From: a virus
IMG/VR virus record: IMGVR_UViG_3300042923_000769
Coordinates: 1-39,686 of that record
Length of the DNA: 39,686 nt
Reading direction: 5' to 3' (one strand)
Below are positions 20,620-31,600 of the stretch, one piece after another (position 1 is the stretch's first letter; each line of letters starts with the position of its first letter). The notes under the pieces were generated by a model. It did no database searches. It was not told the DNA's origin and saw nothing but the letters and a program-made list of their open reading frames with translations. Position numbers and translations under genes: made by a program.

Positions 20620-21738
20620 TTATTTCAACATAACTGAATATGATGCTTTTCCATATACACCATCTGCTACTAATTTTTTTGACTTTTGCCATGCCTTTAA
20701 TGCTTTGTCTGTTCCATTCCCAAAATCGCCATCAACCTTTCCACAGTTAAAACCTGCTTTGTTTAACAGTGTTTGAAGTTGTTTTACAGGTTCTCCTTTA
20801 CTTCCCTTTTTTAGAGTAGGCTGTGGAATTACTTTTTTAGGAGATGCTGGTTTGGGATTAGGAATTGATTGAACAGGTGTAGCACCTTTTGTAATATATT
20901 TACCTTTTACATGTCCATTATCAATTTTTAACCATCCATCTCTTAATTCTCCATAGACATTTACAATAGCATTTTTTGCTAAAACAGTAGATATTGAACT
21001 ATTTAAATCTGGTCTTGTACGAACATTTAATGCACTTGCATTAACAAAACCTGTATATAATACAACAGGTTTTACAGGTACTTTTACTGGTTCTGGTTGA
21101 ACAGGTGTAGGAAATTGTACGGGTTGTGGTTCAACAGATACAACTTCTTCTACAACATAAGATACGCCAAAATACTCACAAACGCCTTTTGCCAATTCAA
21201 TCGCACACTCTTTACGATAAGCGTCGGTTAAAAGATATACATGGTCTTGAATACTGTCCATAAAACCACATTCAACTAGAACAGCAGGCATATTTGTTTT
21301 ACGAATTACCCAAAGCCCAGAACCATCTTTCACACCTCTATCTCTTAGAGTAGTTCCTTGAAGCATATATTTGTGGATTGTTTTTCCAAGCTCGTTCATT
21401 CTCTTAGTGGTAACAAGGGTTTCAATTCCACCCCAAGTTCCCCATTGTCCGTTGTTAGCATTTGCGTGAACAGACACATATAAATCTGCTTTTGCGTCGT
21501 TTGCTATTTTTGTACGAGTTTCCAAAGGAATATCTGCATCACCATTAGCAACTAAAAGCGTGTTAAATCCACATCGCTTTAATTCAACATCTAAAAACGA
21601 AACTACTTCTCTATTAAACAGATTTTCATTCATATAGTTTCTACCAATTTCACTAACTTCTCCATTTGGTAAAATTGGCGTTCTTTTTCCTGCTGTATCA
21701 ACACCGTGTCCGTCATCAATTGCAATTAATTTTGTCAT
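20620..21738 (-). CDS. endolysin: N-acetylmuramoyl-L-alanine amidase with SH3 and peptidoglycan-binding domains
   Basis: 372 residues, three parts. Amidase_3 catalytic domain 1-190: zinc ligands His11 (DDGHG), Glu38 and His91 (SVHANAN), catalytic Glu156 (VECGFM). Pro/Val-rich linker 195-228. SH3b domain about 231-284 (ASALNVRTRPDLNSSISTV), another Pro/Lys linker, then peptidoglycan-binding domain 309-372 (LKKGSKGEPVKQLQTLLNKAG, VDGDFG). It cuts the bond between muramic acid and the stem peptide. No signal peptide, as expected for holin-dependent lysis. Ribosome binding site AAGGAG. Confidence 0.94.
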   Translation of the reverse strand: MTKLIAIDDGHGVDTAGKRTPILPNGEVSEIGRNYMNENLFNREVVSFLDVELKRCGFNTLLVANGDADIPLETRTKIANDAKADLYVSVHANANNGQWGTWGGIETLVTTKRMNELGKTIHKYMLQGTTLRDRGVKDGSGLWVIRKTNMPAVLVECGFMDSIQDHVYLLTDAYRKECAIELAKGVCEYFGVSYVVEEVVSVEPQPVQFPTPVQPEPVKVPVKPVVLYTGFVNASALNVRTRPDLNSSISTVLAKNAIVNVYGELRDGWLKIDNGHVKGKYITKGATPVQSIPNPKPASPKKVIPQPTLKKGSKGEPVKQLQTLLNKAGFNCGKVDGDFGNGTDKALKAWQKSKKLVADGVYGKASYSVMLK

Positions 21739-21780
21739 TCTATCTCTCCTTTTTATCTTATTCTTTAAAAAATATATAAA

Positions 21781-21815
21781 AACACAGAATAGCCTTTAAT
21801 AAGCCATTCTGTGTT
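21781..21815 (-). terminator. intrinsic terminator between the tail and lysis genes
   Basis: Arms AACACAGAAT (21781-21790) and ATTCTGTGTT (21806-21815) plus an inner GC pair; TTTTTATATATTTTTT follows on the - strand. It lies between the XkdX-like gene and the endolysin. Confidence 0.85.
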
Positions 21816-21828
21816 GGTCACGATTTGT

Positions 21829-21846
21829 ATAAAATTGCTATTTTAT
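21829..21846 (-). repeat. intergenic dyad ATAAAA-N6-TTTTAT, copy 12
   Basis: Perfect arms; on the - strand the spacer is TAGCAA and ACA follows. It begins 3 bases after the XkdX stop and just before the terminator. Confidence 0.8.
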
Positions 21847-21849
21847 TAA

Positions 21850-21975
21850 TTAATTTCTATTAGAAATTTGTTCATACTCTTCTTGCGTAATTTTGCCTAA
21901 CTCTAATGCTTTTTGCACCCTTATGATTGACCATAATCCACTTTCATAATAAGCCTTTATTGTTTCAAAAGTCAT
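21850..21975 (-). CDS. xkdX: XkdX-family protein
   Basis: 41 residues, too short for most gene tracks. The sequence MTFETIKAYYESGLWSIIRV, then a KALELGKITQEEYEQI ending, is a standard XkdX (PF09693) protein, found beside tail fibre genes in PBSX, SPbeta-like and many other Gram-positive phages. It may help assemble the tail fibre, but the role is not proven. AGGTGA lies 8 bases upstream of the ATG, within the end of the previous gene. Confidence 0.88.
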   Translation of the reverse strand: MTFETIKAYYESGLWSIIRVQKALELGKITQEEYEQISNRN

Positions 21976-21976
21976 C

Positions 21977-22252
21977 TTATTCACCTGCCAACATTAATAA
22001 ATAGTCTATATCCGCTTTTAGCTTTTCTTGTTCAGTTGGCGGTTGAGGTGTTGGCTCAAGTATTGGCAACAACTCATCTTCTAAGGTGTTGATATTGATT
22101 TTATATAACCCATTATTCTCCATGTAAAATCGGTGCTTTTCTGCATCTATCTCTATACACGGTGAAGGAATATTCTCACCATGAATTGATGCAAGGTAAA
22201 ATCCTTTTATTTCACCCGTCGTTTCGTCGTAGTGCATTAAAAATTTTTCCAA
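21977..22252 (-). CDS. XkdW-like tail-associated protein
   Basis: 91 residues. It has the layout of XkdW-type proteins, which lie between the fibre gene and xkdX: a beta-rich N-terminus (YDETTGEIKGFYLASIHGENI), a Pro-rich linker (EPTPQPPTEQ) and a short helical tail (EQEKLKADIDYLLML). These proteins probably assist fibre assembly or attach to it. The gene order supports the call more than the sequence does. Confidence 0.6.
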   Translation of the reverse strand: MEKFLMHYDETTGEIKGFYLASIHGENIPSPCIEIDAEKHRFYMENNGLYKININTLEDELLPILEPTPQPPTEQEKLKADIDYLLMLAGE

Positions 22253-22265
22253 ATTAAATCATCTC

Positions 22266-24689
22266 CTAATGTCCTATTGCAATATATCTGTTCCATATCG
22301 CTCCACCGTTATTAGCGGTTTCTGGTTTATTAAAAATAGTAAACCTATCTACTTTTGGATATGCAATATTACTAAATACAAGATTACCAGAAGCGTATTG
22401 GTCATTCGTAGGAATTACACAAAAACACTCATTAGGAAATACTATCGGAAACAATATTTCATTTGACTTCCATAATCCTACACTTCCACCATTTGTTGAG
22501 AAATAACCCCATTGAAGAATCATACCGTTTGGCAGTTTTTGATAGCCATTAGAAGTTTTACTATTTAAGAAATCGTTTATATTTGGAACAGATTTACCCC
22601 CAATATCCAACGAGCCGTCTGACTTAAATTTAAACTCTTTTCTATTGGCATAGCCACCTTGTAATCCAGTCATTACAACTACATCATTATCGCCAAGTAA
22701 ATATAACACTTCGCTAGAAACTGTTTCTGATGGGTTTCCCGCAATGTAAGTATTGTGTGCATCCCCACCTGCTACAATTGTTCTGCCTCCCGCACCTAGT
22801 ATTACCCCGTGACCATTTGTGTTTCCAGTCTGCATAGTTAAAACATTGGCTAAAGTTGTCCCATCTGTATATTGTAAATTTTTATTAAGTACAACATCTC
22901 CATTTGGTTCAAATGTATTTGTTCCACTAGGGAATTTCCCAATACCAATTGATTGTTTTTCGCTATCCATAAACATAATCGGCACACCAATATTTACTAT
23001 AACTTTCTTATGTTCAGATTCCCCAAACACATCATTAACATAAAATTCTATTTCAAACGATTTGTTTTTGTTTAATATTAATACAACATTTTTTCTACTA
23101 CCAACAGTGTTATCTGCTCTACCAATATAATTTGGGAAGATAGCAGTCGAATCACTAACAAATGAAACTGGTGTTAAGAAACTTCCACTAGGCAATTCTC
23201 TATATCTGTACTTCATATTTGTTGGAGATGTTGTTTTAATTGAGTTTTTATTTACTCCATTTATATTTAGTGGAGATATTGTACAACTCATAGATAACTC
23301 TGTATCATCTTCATAACTGTTTTTTCGTAGGGCATTGTAAGAAATTATTGGTGCTGAATAAGGTACTATTAAAACAGTTTTAGAAACAGATGTTTTATTT
23401 CCCCTGTTGTCTTCCGCAATAACAGTTAAAGTGATATTTGAAGAAACGTTTAATTTGTCACTCGTTACGTTATCAAACGTGATTGAAGTACCACTGTGTA
23501 GTTTTACGTTAGAATAGTTATTTAATGTCGCAGTGTAGTTTTTCATTGATGTTCCACTTCCCGCTACTGCAAGAGAGTTTACCTTTATTTGAACAATTGA
23601 TTTATTTTGAATAATATATTGGTCATTACCTGTTATAGCCGATGTTGTATTTATATCCTTATATGATATACTTGTGTTGTTAAAAACAGGGCTTTCTGTT
23701 ATAACATTTACACTCGCAGTTGAAGTATTTGTTGTATCCGACCTAACGACAGTATCATTATAATATGTTGTTAGTGTATAGGTAACTGTTCCAGAGTTTG
23801 ATGTTGGAAGTTTTGCTAACAATGCAACTCTATCTACGCTTGTATCCCACGTAAATTGCATACTTCCATCTGGTCGAACTTTGAGTGCAATTGTTTTAGA
23901 GAATCCTAAAAAATTTGCACTCAAATCATATCTAAAAGCAGAATTCTGTTCTCCACCAACCTTTATTTTTAATACATTTCCTATTGTAAAATTACTTACT
24001 GAAACTGTACTGGCAGAAGGAGAGTTTACAGTTCCCCCAACATTATTATATACACTTCCTATTTGATTATTATAAGTATCATTACTATAAGTATAAATAT
24101 CAACAGACACTTCTGCACTCGCCCTACCTGCTAAAACACTAAATATCGCTTCAATTTCTGACGTTGTAAAACCGCTATTAATCGTTGTTCCGCTATAGGT
24201 ATAGGCGTATATTTCTTTTATCAAAACCCATGAATTATTCGTATTTTTAACATGTATTTTTAAAAAGTGAGCAAAAGTCGCATACCTCGCTATATAAATG
24301 TTAAAATTATTACCCGCTAAAAAAGGAGTATCGAAAGTCACCGTTGACGCTCTTGGAATGGTTGTTAATATTAATGACGTACTTGCCGAAATTGTTCCAA
24401 CGGAAATTCCTGTTGCAAGAGAGAAACTAGCACTAACAGACCTACTTCCGTCACTATAATGAGAAATTGTTGCATAAATATCAAATAATTGTTTTGTTGA
24501 ATATTGTGGTAGTGTTGTTTGAAAATTGCAATACCACACACCATCAATATAGAAATCTCCTGTTTTCGTGTTATTGTTATAACTCGTCCCAGACGTGGTT
24601 GCAAAACCTTGAAAACGCACATAACTGGTATTACTTGGTGTATCATATGATATCTCTGTTGCAGTCATATATATATTCGATACAGCCAT
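22266..24689 (-). CDS. tail fibre / minor structural protein, DUF859-type
   Basis: 807 residues, beta-rich and low in Cys. The N-terminal 130 residues (YVRFQGFATTSGTSYN, ISVGTISASTSLILTTIPRAST) follow the DUF859 siphovirus minor structural family, whose TIPRAS motif is typical. The middle holds repeated Ig-like beta segments. The C-terminus (LPNGMILQWGYFSTNGG to FNKPETANNGGAIWNRYIAIGH) is a gp53-type receptor-binding fibre tip. It probably binds the host surface. Ribosome binding site AAAGGGGTGG. Confidence 0.8.
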   Translation of the reverse strand: MAVSNIYMTATEISYDTPSNTSYVRFQGFATTSGTSYNNNTKTGDFYIDGVWYCNFQTTLPQYSTKQLFDIYATISHYSDGSRSVSASFSLATGISVGTISASTSLILTTIPRASTVTFDTPFLAGNNFNIYIARYATFAHFLKIHVKNTNNSWVLIKEIYAYTYSGTTINSGFTTSEIEAIFSVLAGRASAEVSVDIYTYSNDTYNNQIGSVYNNVGGTVNSPSASTVSVSNFTIGNVLKIKVGGEQNSAFRYDLSANFLGFSKTIALKVRPDGSMQFTWDTSVDRVALLAKLPTSNSGTVTYTLTTYYNDTVVRSDTTNTSTASVNVITESPVFNNTSISYKDINTTSAITGNDQYIIQNKSIVQIKVNSLAVAGSGTSMKNYTATLNNYSNVKLHSGTSITFDNVTSDKLNVSSNITLTVIAEDNRGNKTSVSKTVLIVPYSAPIISYNALRKNSYEDDTELSMSCTISPLNINGVNKNSIKTTSPTNMKYRYRELPSGSFLTPVSFVSDSTAIFPNYIGRADNTVGSRKNVVLILNKNKSFEIEFYVNDVFGESEHKKVIVNIGVPIMFMDSEKQSIGIGKFPSGTNTFEPNGDVVLNKNLQYTDGTTLANVLTMQTGNTNGHGVILGAGGRTIVAGGDAHNTYIAGNPSETVSSEVLYLLGDNDVVVMTGLQGGYANRKEFKFKSDGSLDIGGKSVPNINDFLNSKTSNGYQKLPNGMILQWGYFSTNGGSVGLWKSNEILFPIVFPNECFCVIPTNDQYASGNLVFSNIAYPKVDRFTIFNKPETANNGGAIWNRYIAIGH

Positions 24690-24718
24690 TTATTACCACC
24701 CCTTTTTATCTTTTAATT

Positions 24719-27700
24719 TTACGAGACTGGGACAAATCCCCAACCTTTATTTGTACCGTTATCTATTGTTACTATTTTTATATTGCCTAAGATAATTTCT
24801 TCTTCTGCAACTAATTTTTTGGAGTGTGTTTCATCTTTATCTAACCAAAAAACTTTATCAAGTATTCCATCATTATTCTTGTCATAATATCCTGCGAAGG
24901 CTTTTGTCGTCATTTCTGTATAGCCAATGGCTTGTCCATATGTTAAAGACCCAACATCTGAATCAATTTGTGTAACTCTAATACCTTCAATATCAAAAGA
25001 TGTGTTTGTATTATAAGTTTCTCCATTTGAGAATGACCACGTTAAAGGTTCACTACCGATATTAAACATTAATCCTGTTACAACAGCATTTGTATAGTTT
25101 GATGCACGAATTCTCACCTTTACTGCTTGTGCTAAATATGAGTCAAATGTAACGCTCCCGAACTCGTATCCTACTGTTGAAGTATTACTATCATATTTTT
25201 TAACGGCAAGAACATTATTGCTTGAATCTAACACTTCAAACCATATTGCATTGTTATCACCAGAAATTGTTACACCAAATGGCATTGATTTTTTTATATG
25301 CCAAGATAATGTATACGATGTAGATAAAGAAATTTGTATATCTTCTACACTGCCTGTTTTTATAATTCTCTTTGTTTCACCTAATATATTTACAGTCTGA
25401 TAAAGGTTTCTATATTCACTACCTGTTCCACCTGTAAGAGTAAGTGTGGTTTGTGGAAAATAAAATGCTTTCTCAAATCCTATGTCTCTAACTGTATTAT
25501 CAACATCTATATTAACACTGTACTTTTGTGGAGTACCCCATGATGGATTGTTGACCACCCAATGCTTAAATTGAACGTCTTGAGAAAATCCAATGGAGTT
25601 TTTAAGAATATTAATACCACTAGATGATGAAATTTTTGCTGTTATATCTTTAGATGTTTGTGTAAAATCTGTTTTTAATTGATACTCACCAAGTTTTGTA
25701 CCAATTTCATTGATGTATGCTGTGCTATTTATAACTGTATTAGCAATTGCATCTGGAGTTATTGCAGTTTGGACACCAGACACTATTGATTCTTGCACAC
25801 CTATCCTAGTAGTTAGATTATCAACTACATTTCTACCTTCTGAATCTTGAAGGTAAAAAGAACCTACATTAGCACGAATGCCATCTTTATCGACGGAAAA
25901 TGTAGAATTTGCATTAGCAATACTAAGGTTGTCCCCCAGAATTATATGTCCGATTATTTGTTCAGCAACAATTCCAGAAGCCTTTATTGCTGTTCTCCAA
26001 GTTTCACCCTTATCTCCAGATAACGCAATTACACCATTCTGCACTACAACTATTTCGTTTTCGTCATAAGGATTAGTTACAACGACACCTCTACCATCTA
26101 TCTCAACGGAATTATTTACTCCCGCAATTATCTGTTGTTTTGTTGCATCCCATTTATCTGTTATAAGTTTACTTACTGTATTTTCAACAGCAGTAACTTT
26201 ATCCCATTTATATTTATTGTTTTCAATTAATGTTGTTGCGGTTTTACTGTTATATAGTAATTGAACTAATTTTTCATTATCGTCAAGCAAGTCAGAATTG
26301 TTAGCGATAATTAATTTTGCTACTCGATTATCTACGTCGTAGTCAATCTGAATAATCTTAGCCATATATTCAAGTTTCATTTGCGTATATTTTACTTTTG
26401 CTAAGTCCCCTAAATATAACTTGTCCCAATAATATTGTTCTTCAACAACGTCTAATATGTTGTCAATATTGGCTTCAATAACGACTTTTGGTTGTCTTAA
26501 TTCTTCAAACTTTTTAAGAGAGTCTTGATATAATTCATACTCGTCAATGTATTTATCATCACGCCACTCTTTTTCAATTACAAACAAATCTAATTCATCT
26601 ATTAAGTCTTGCGTGAAATTTGCATCTTTAGAAATAAGTGCATACAAAGCGTCAATTTGGCTATTTAAAGAGATTATATTATTATTTATTGTATCCGTAA
26701 TTAACTGTTGAGCATTAACTTGTGCTTGTATGTTATCTTTTTCAGTTTGTTTTAAAGTAACTAAATCTATATTCGCTTGATTATATGGATTATCTTGTAA
26801 CAGTGTTTGAGCGGTTGTTAATAATTCATTAGCCGTAAATAACTCAGATTCTAATTCTGATAAGTTGGAATCTTCCGTAACTTTTAACGAATTCTTTTCT
26901 GATAATTCCGCCATGGCATTTTCAATTTGTTCTTGATTAGCGTCTATAAGTAATTGATAATCAAGCAATGCGTTACACAACTCATCAGACATAAAATCAG
27001 AACTTTTCAATACAGTTACAGTTTCTCCTACTACACTTCTTTCAAATGGGTGCATAAAATATGTGAAATCTTCAATATAACTTTGACCTGTTGGATTTAC
27101 CGCATTAATAGTTAGGTCTTCATTTCCATACACATACATTCGTGTAACCATTTCGTCAGATGTTCTTGATTTTTCAATAGAATTTAAAAGTCTTCCATAA
27201 TTTAATGTTAAACCTCTAAATTTACCGCTATCTTTCATATCTTTGAACCTAACGATTCTATTTTCTGTATCCCAAACAATTAATGCACCGAATGTTTCTC
27301 CCGCACTTATGACGGCTTCTAAAACAGTAGAACCATTGCTTTCGAATGAACGAACCATATTATCAAAAATAGTATCAATTTCAAAAGTCCAAGAAGTGCG
27401 ACTTAATAACTCAGTCATTAGCTCTGACAAACTATAATTAGGCTGTTCTTCTTCTGAGACTGCCAATTGTACTAATTTTCTTTTCAACTCATAACCTAAA
27501 GAGAATGCTTTAACATTGAAAATAGTTTTATCGTCACCATTTTCAGTTATATCTTCTACAACAAACCACTCAATATAGTCACCCATAGATACTTTAATAA
27601 GCATTTTTTCCTTAATCATATCTATGTGTTTGTTGTAAACTTGAACGTCGTCTTCTTCTACATAGTAAGGAATGGAAAAATTTAACTCATTTATGTTCCC

Positions 27701-27823
27701 TAGTTTTATAGATAATTTAGTATTGAATTTCTCGCTAATATGAGAAATAATTGTTTTATTAGGTTTCGATAAATGAAGTTTTGCGTCTTTAGGTCGTCTG
27801 TCGTAATTTATATCAATAAACAA
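24719..27823 (-). CDS. Tal: tail-associated baseplate protein
   Basis: 1034 residues. TTG start with AAAGGGGG 7 bases upstream. The N-terminal 330 residues match the Prophage_tail/Tal hub (LNFSIPYYVEEDDVQVYNKHI, VVEDITENGDDKTIFNVKAFSLGYELKRKLV). A coiled coil covers about 290-430 (SELESELFTANELL and on). The C-terminal half is beta-rich. It forms the baseplate hub at the tail tip, directly after Dit in the usual order. The protease or lysin domain that some Tal proteins carry is not evident. Confidence 0.83.
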   Translation of the reverse strand: MFIDINYDRRPKDAKLHLSKPNKTIISHISEKFNTKLSIKLGNINELNFSIPYYVEEDDVQVYNKHIDMIKEKMLIKVSMGDYIEWFVVEDITENGDDKTIFNVKAFSLGYELKRKLVQLAVSEEEQPNYSLSELMTELLSRTSWTFEIDTIFDNMVRSFESNGSTVLEAVISAGETFGALIVWDTENRIVRFKDMKDSGKFRGLTLNYGRLLNSIEKSRTSDEMVTRMYVYGNEDLTINAVNPTGQSYIEDFTYFMHPFERSVVGETVTVLKSSDFMSDELCNALLDYQLLIDANQEQIENAMAELSEKNSLKVTEDSNLSELESELFTANELLTTAQTLLQDNPYNQANIDLVTLKQTEKDNIQAQVNAQQLITDTINNNIISLNSQIDALYALISKDANFTQDLIDELDLFVIEKEWRDDKYIDEYELYQDSLKKFEELRQPKVVIEANIDNILDVVEEQYYWDKLYLGDLAKVKYTQMKLEYMAKIIQIDYDVDNRVAKLIIANNSDLLDDNEKLVQLLYNSKTATTLIENNKYKWDKVTAVENTVSKLITDKWDATKQQIIAGVNNSVEIDGRGVVVTNPYDENEIVVVQNGVIALSGDKGETWRTAIKASGIVAEQIIGHIILGDNLSIANANSTFSVDKDGIRANVGSFYLQDSEGRNVVDNLTTRIGVQESIVSGVQTAITPDAIANTVINSTAYINEIGTKLGEYQLKTDFTQTSKDITAKISSSSGINILKNSIGFSQDVQFKHWVVNNPSWGTPQKYSVNIDVDNTVRDIGFEKAFYFPQTTLTLTGGTGSEYRNLYQTVNILGETKRIIKTGSVEDIQISLSTSYTLSWHIKKSMPFGVTISGDNNAIWFEVLDSSNNVLAVKKYDSNTSTVGYEFGSVTFDSYLAQAVKVRIRASNYTNAVVTGLMFNIGSEPLTWSFSNGETYNTNTSFDIEGIRVTQIDSDVGSLTYGQAIGYTEMTTKAFAGYYDKNNDGILDKVFWLDKDETHSKKLVAEEEIILGNIKIVTIDNGTNKGWGFVPVS

Positions 27824-27849
27824 TATCTAACCCCCTTTCTTTCAAACTT

Positions 27850-28617
27850 TTAAAACTTATATTTAAGACGATAACGCAACTGTATATCGCAATTACCAGT
27901 TATTTTAAGTGTATTAATACCTTTTATTAATCTAGGGTAGTTCCCAAAAACTCTGTCGTAAATGTAATATCCTGTGACACCAGTTTCTACTATTTCTTTT
28001 TGGCAGTTAATATATATATCGTCTGTCACTATCATATCTGTCAGTTTAAAAATATCTGTACTAATTGTTTCATTTACAATTTTAACTTCACCAGTAGCGT
28101 TAGTTATTGAAATTTCTGGATAAATATCTTTATGTCCACTATTATTTATAACTATTTGTTGTGTTCCGACCACATGATATGTATCAGTAGTGATAACTGG
28201 AGAATTTATATTAGAAGATTTACAACGAATTCTTAAAGTTATATAACCGTTCTTCAAACCATTATGAATAAGGTTTGAATCGCCAATAACCATAGCCATA
28301 AATACTTTGTCTGGTTTATTATCAAATATTAATTCTTTATAGTTTTCTTGAAACAACCACAATACAACATCGTTTATATCGTTATCTGTAAATTCATCTT
28401 CAAACGCAATCATCATGTCGAATTCTAAAGGAGACTCTTCGACACCATGAAATAAAGGCGTGTCATTATTTGCAACTTTAGTTTCAATTATGTTTCTATT
28501 TGCATGTAGTTGTTCTTCAAATAAACCACCACTTAAATTAACTTGCATCAGCCCAAAATTTCTACATGACACATTATTTAAGGAAAAATACAAACTATCT
28601 TTTATCGTATTGCCCAT
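27850..28617 (-). CDS. distal tail protein Dit
   Basis: The start is one of two adjacent ATG (28620 or 28617); the ribosome binding site GGGGTG gives better spacing for 28617. It is unlikely to be the ATG at 28662, which lies inside the tape measure gene. Features: NFGLMQVNLSGGLFEEQL and the LFHGVEESPLEFDMMIAF strand, matching siphovirus Dit (PF05709). Dit hexamers join the tail tube to the baseplate hub. It follows the tape measure gene, the standard place. Confidence 0.85.
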   Translation of the reverse strand: MGNTIKDSLYFSLNNVSCRNFGLMQVNLSGGLFEEQLHANRNIIETKVANNDTPLFHGVEESPLEFDMMIAFEDEFTDNDINDVVLWLFQENYKELIFDNKPDKVFMAMVIGDSNLIHNGLKNGYITLRIRCKSSNINSPVITTDTYHVVGTQQIVINNSGHKDIYPEISITNATGEVKIVNETISTDIFKLTDMIVTDDIYINCQKEIVETGVTGYYIYDRVFGNYPRLIKGINTLKITGNCDIQLRYRLKYKF

Positions 28618-28651
28618 CATTTCACCCCTTTTTAAATAAAAGAAGCATGGG

Positions 28652-31600
28652 TTATTTCCCACGCTTCTTCATTTTATTCATAAATTCACTAGCAAATTCT
28701 CTAGCACCTTTCTCGTTACCAACCAGTTTGTCAATATTAAATTCATAAACTGTTGTATTGCTAATCGCACTAGCCTTGCCACTATCTACAAAATCCTTTG
28801 CCTTATTCATACGTTTTAAAGTAGGCAAAACATCTTGCATTGTTCTCATTATCTTGACTGTATCTAAAATGTTTAAAGTATCTTTTTTATTCAGAATCAA
28901 TTCTTTATCATCGACAATCGCTAACCCGCCAGAACTTGGGAGAGAACCAGTATAACCACCACTCTCAAATCTTTGCAACGCTTTTAACTTTGTCCAAGTT
29001 TGAATACCCGCAATACCATCAGCAGATAATCCGTTGCTTTTTTGGAATGATTTTAATGATGACAATGTTTTTGAACCAAAAATACCATCGACTGTTATCC
29101 CTAATGCTTGTTGTAGCAATCTTACCAAATCACCTTTTTGACCATATTTTACATTGGTAGTAGGGATTGGAATTCCACTACCACTATTTGTGCTTGATGT
29201 AGGTGAAGATGTTGCAGTTGGTGATGGTTGAGATATTGTTGGAACATACGTTGTAGTGTTAGTTGTTGCATTAGCACCTGCGTTAGACGCATTATTAACA
29301 CCTGCATTTGTAATTGTATAAGCAATCGCATTCGCTAGTCCTAAGATGTCATTAAGTGGTGTTGATAAATTGTATAGCATATTATCAACAACTAAAGCAC
29401 TTACCTTTTCAACTTCATCTCGTACAATATCAGACATTTCAGCAAATTTAAAGGCTACTCCATCAATACCTTCTGTTAAACTATTAAAGATACCAAGGTT
29501 CATATCATCAAGATTAAGTTTCATACTACTTAACTCTGTGTTTAGCGTTGTAAAACTACCCTTAATAGCATCTTCACGCATTTTAGCCCAATAAGCATCA
29601 TTATTAATTAAATCTTCATAATGCTTATTAATTGCTTCCTTCTGCTTGTCGAGATTGTCCATCATAGACTGTAATGCGTCGTCTTCTGCGATTTTCTTCT
29701 CTTCGATTCCATCAAGTTGAAGTTGTTTCTGTTCCTCTAAACCCTGTTTAGTTAATTCAAACTGTCTATCACCTTGAAATTTCGTTATTTCTTTATTTAA
29801 AGCATCAAGTTCAGCTTGTGTTTCTGCTAACTTTTTCTTTCCGCTTAAAGAAGTATCTCTGGATAAAAGAGTGATTTTATTCACTAATTCTGTTTTCTTT
29901 TGGTTCTTTTCATTTAAATCTGCTTGATATTCATTTGCAGATTTCTCTTTATCCATTTCCTTAAACTTTGCATCATAAACTTTATTAATAGCGTTGATTT
30001 CTTCATCATACGCTTCTAATTTATCATCATGTAGTTTTTGGAATTGTTCTTTTTCTTTATCTATAGCATCTGTAGCCATAGACTCCATATTTTTATAGTA
30101 ATCTTTTAAAGCGTCAATTGCATCATCCGCAACTTTTGCTCTTGTTTCTTGAATATCTTTTTCAGCGTTTAGCACACCAACCATAGCATCTTCAAGTTCT
30201 TCTTTGGCTTTTTGTAATTCTTCTAACGCTCTCTTGGCTTGGTCTGAGCCACCACCATATTGAGCAACCGCATTATTATATGCTGTATTTAAAGAATTGA
30301 CTTCGCCCTGCTGTTGTGTCTGAGCCTGTTGTGCTTCTAATGCTTTTTTGATTTGCAGATTTAATAACTCTTTAATGTCTTCTGGATTAATAAATCCATG
30401 AACATCAATTTTAAATTCAGTATTATCAATGCTATCTTGAATTTTCTTAATAGCAGTCTCATAATTAGATACAATTTCATCAATAAAGTCGTTAAAAATC
30501 TCTAAAGATTTTTGTTTGATTTCATTTAATGTGCCTTGAATATTCGAATTCAAACTTGCAATCTTATCAAGATTACTTTCGTATTCTTTTTGCAAATCGT
30601 TATATTCTTCACGTTGGTCTTTTGTGTGCTTGGAAGTATTACTCAATGCACTTAGTCTGCTTTGAATGGCAACATTTCGAGCTTCCACTTGTGCGACTTG
30701 TTGTTTTTCAATAGCCATATTCTTTAACTCATATTCCATTAGAGACTGTAGAGTATTTCTATATTCTAATGAATTTTTGTTAAGAGATTGAAGTTTATTA
30801 TTAAGGGAATTAATAATAGTTTCATATGCTTTATGCTGTCTTTCTAGTGTGTCAACTTGGAATAGGTCGGCAAGTTGAGTTTTGCTAGATGAACCAGATT
30901 TAGATTTTGAAGTAGATTCTTTAAGAGTTTTAACACCAGATAAAATACTACTTGTGTCAACATTAAGAGAAATTTGTTTTGCATTCATCTGACTTTTTAA
31001 TTTGTCTAATTTGGTTGCTATCGCACCTGTCATTACCCCATCGTTTGCCATAACCTTACGGGATAATTCATCGTATGCTTCTCCTAACTTACTCAATGCA
31101 ACAATTTCTAAATTCCAATGTTCTATTTTCTTTTTAAGTGCCATTGCTACTGCAATTTGTTGTTGGTCTTGGCTAGTTGCTAAAACATTATTTATATCGG
31201 TTTCTGCTTCTGCCACATTTTGCATCATATTTACAATTGACGATATTGCGTCAACATTTTGATACAATGAATTTTTAAAATATGAAAAGGTATCTCCTAA
31301 TAATAACGTAGCACTATCTAACGCTTCTATTTGTTTTGTTGATAAGTTTTCTTTCGTTTCTTTTCCATACATTCTCAGCACAGTTACAGCATTTTTTAAT
31401 TCGTCTATCTGTTCTTTTGTTTTACCAAGCATTAACTCAGTAATACTTGTATTTTCTAAAATAGACTTTGTGTTTTCATCAAAGGCAGTTGTAGATTCTT
31501 CCACACCTTGATTTAGAAGTTCTTGTCTAATTTTTACTTGACCTGCCTGTGTTGCATAAGATAAGAGAACCGTTTTTGCTTCTTCTACATTTGGAATATG

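Noticed and set aside
28618-28662. Dit start at 28662
   Set aside because: It would overlap the tape measure gene and lie before the ribosome binding site; the added residues do not look like Dit.
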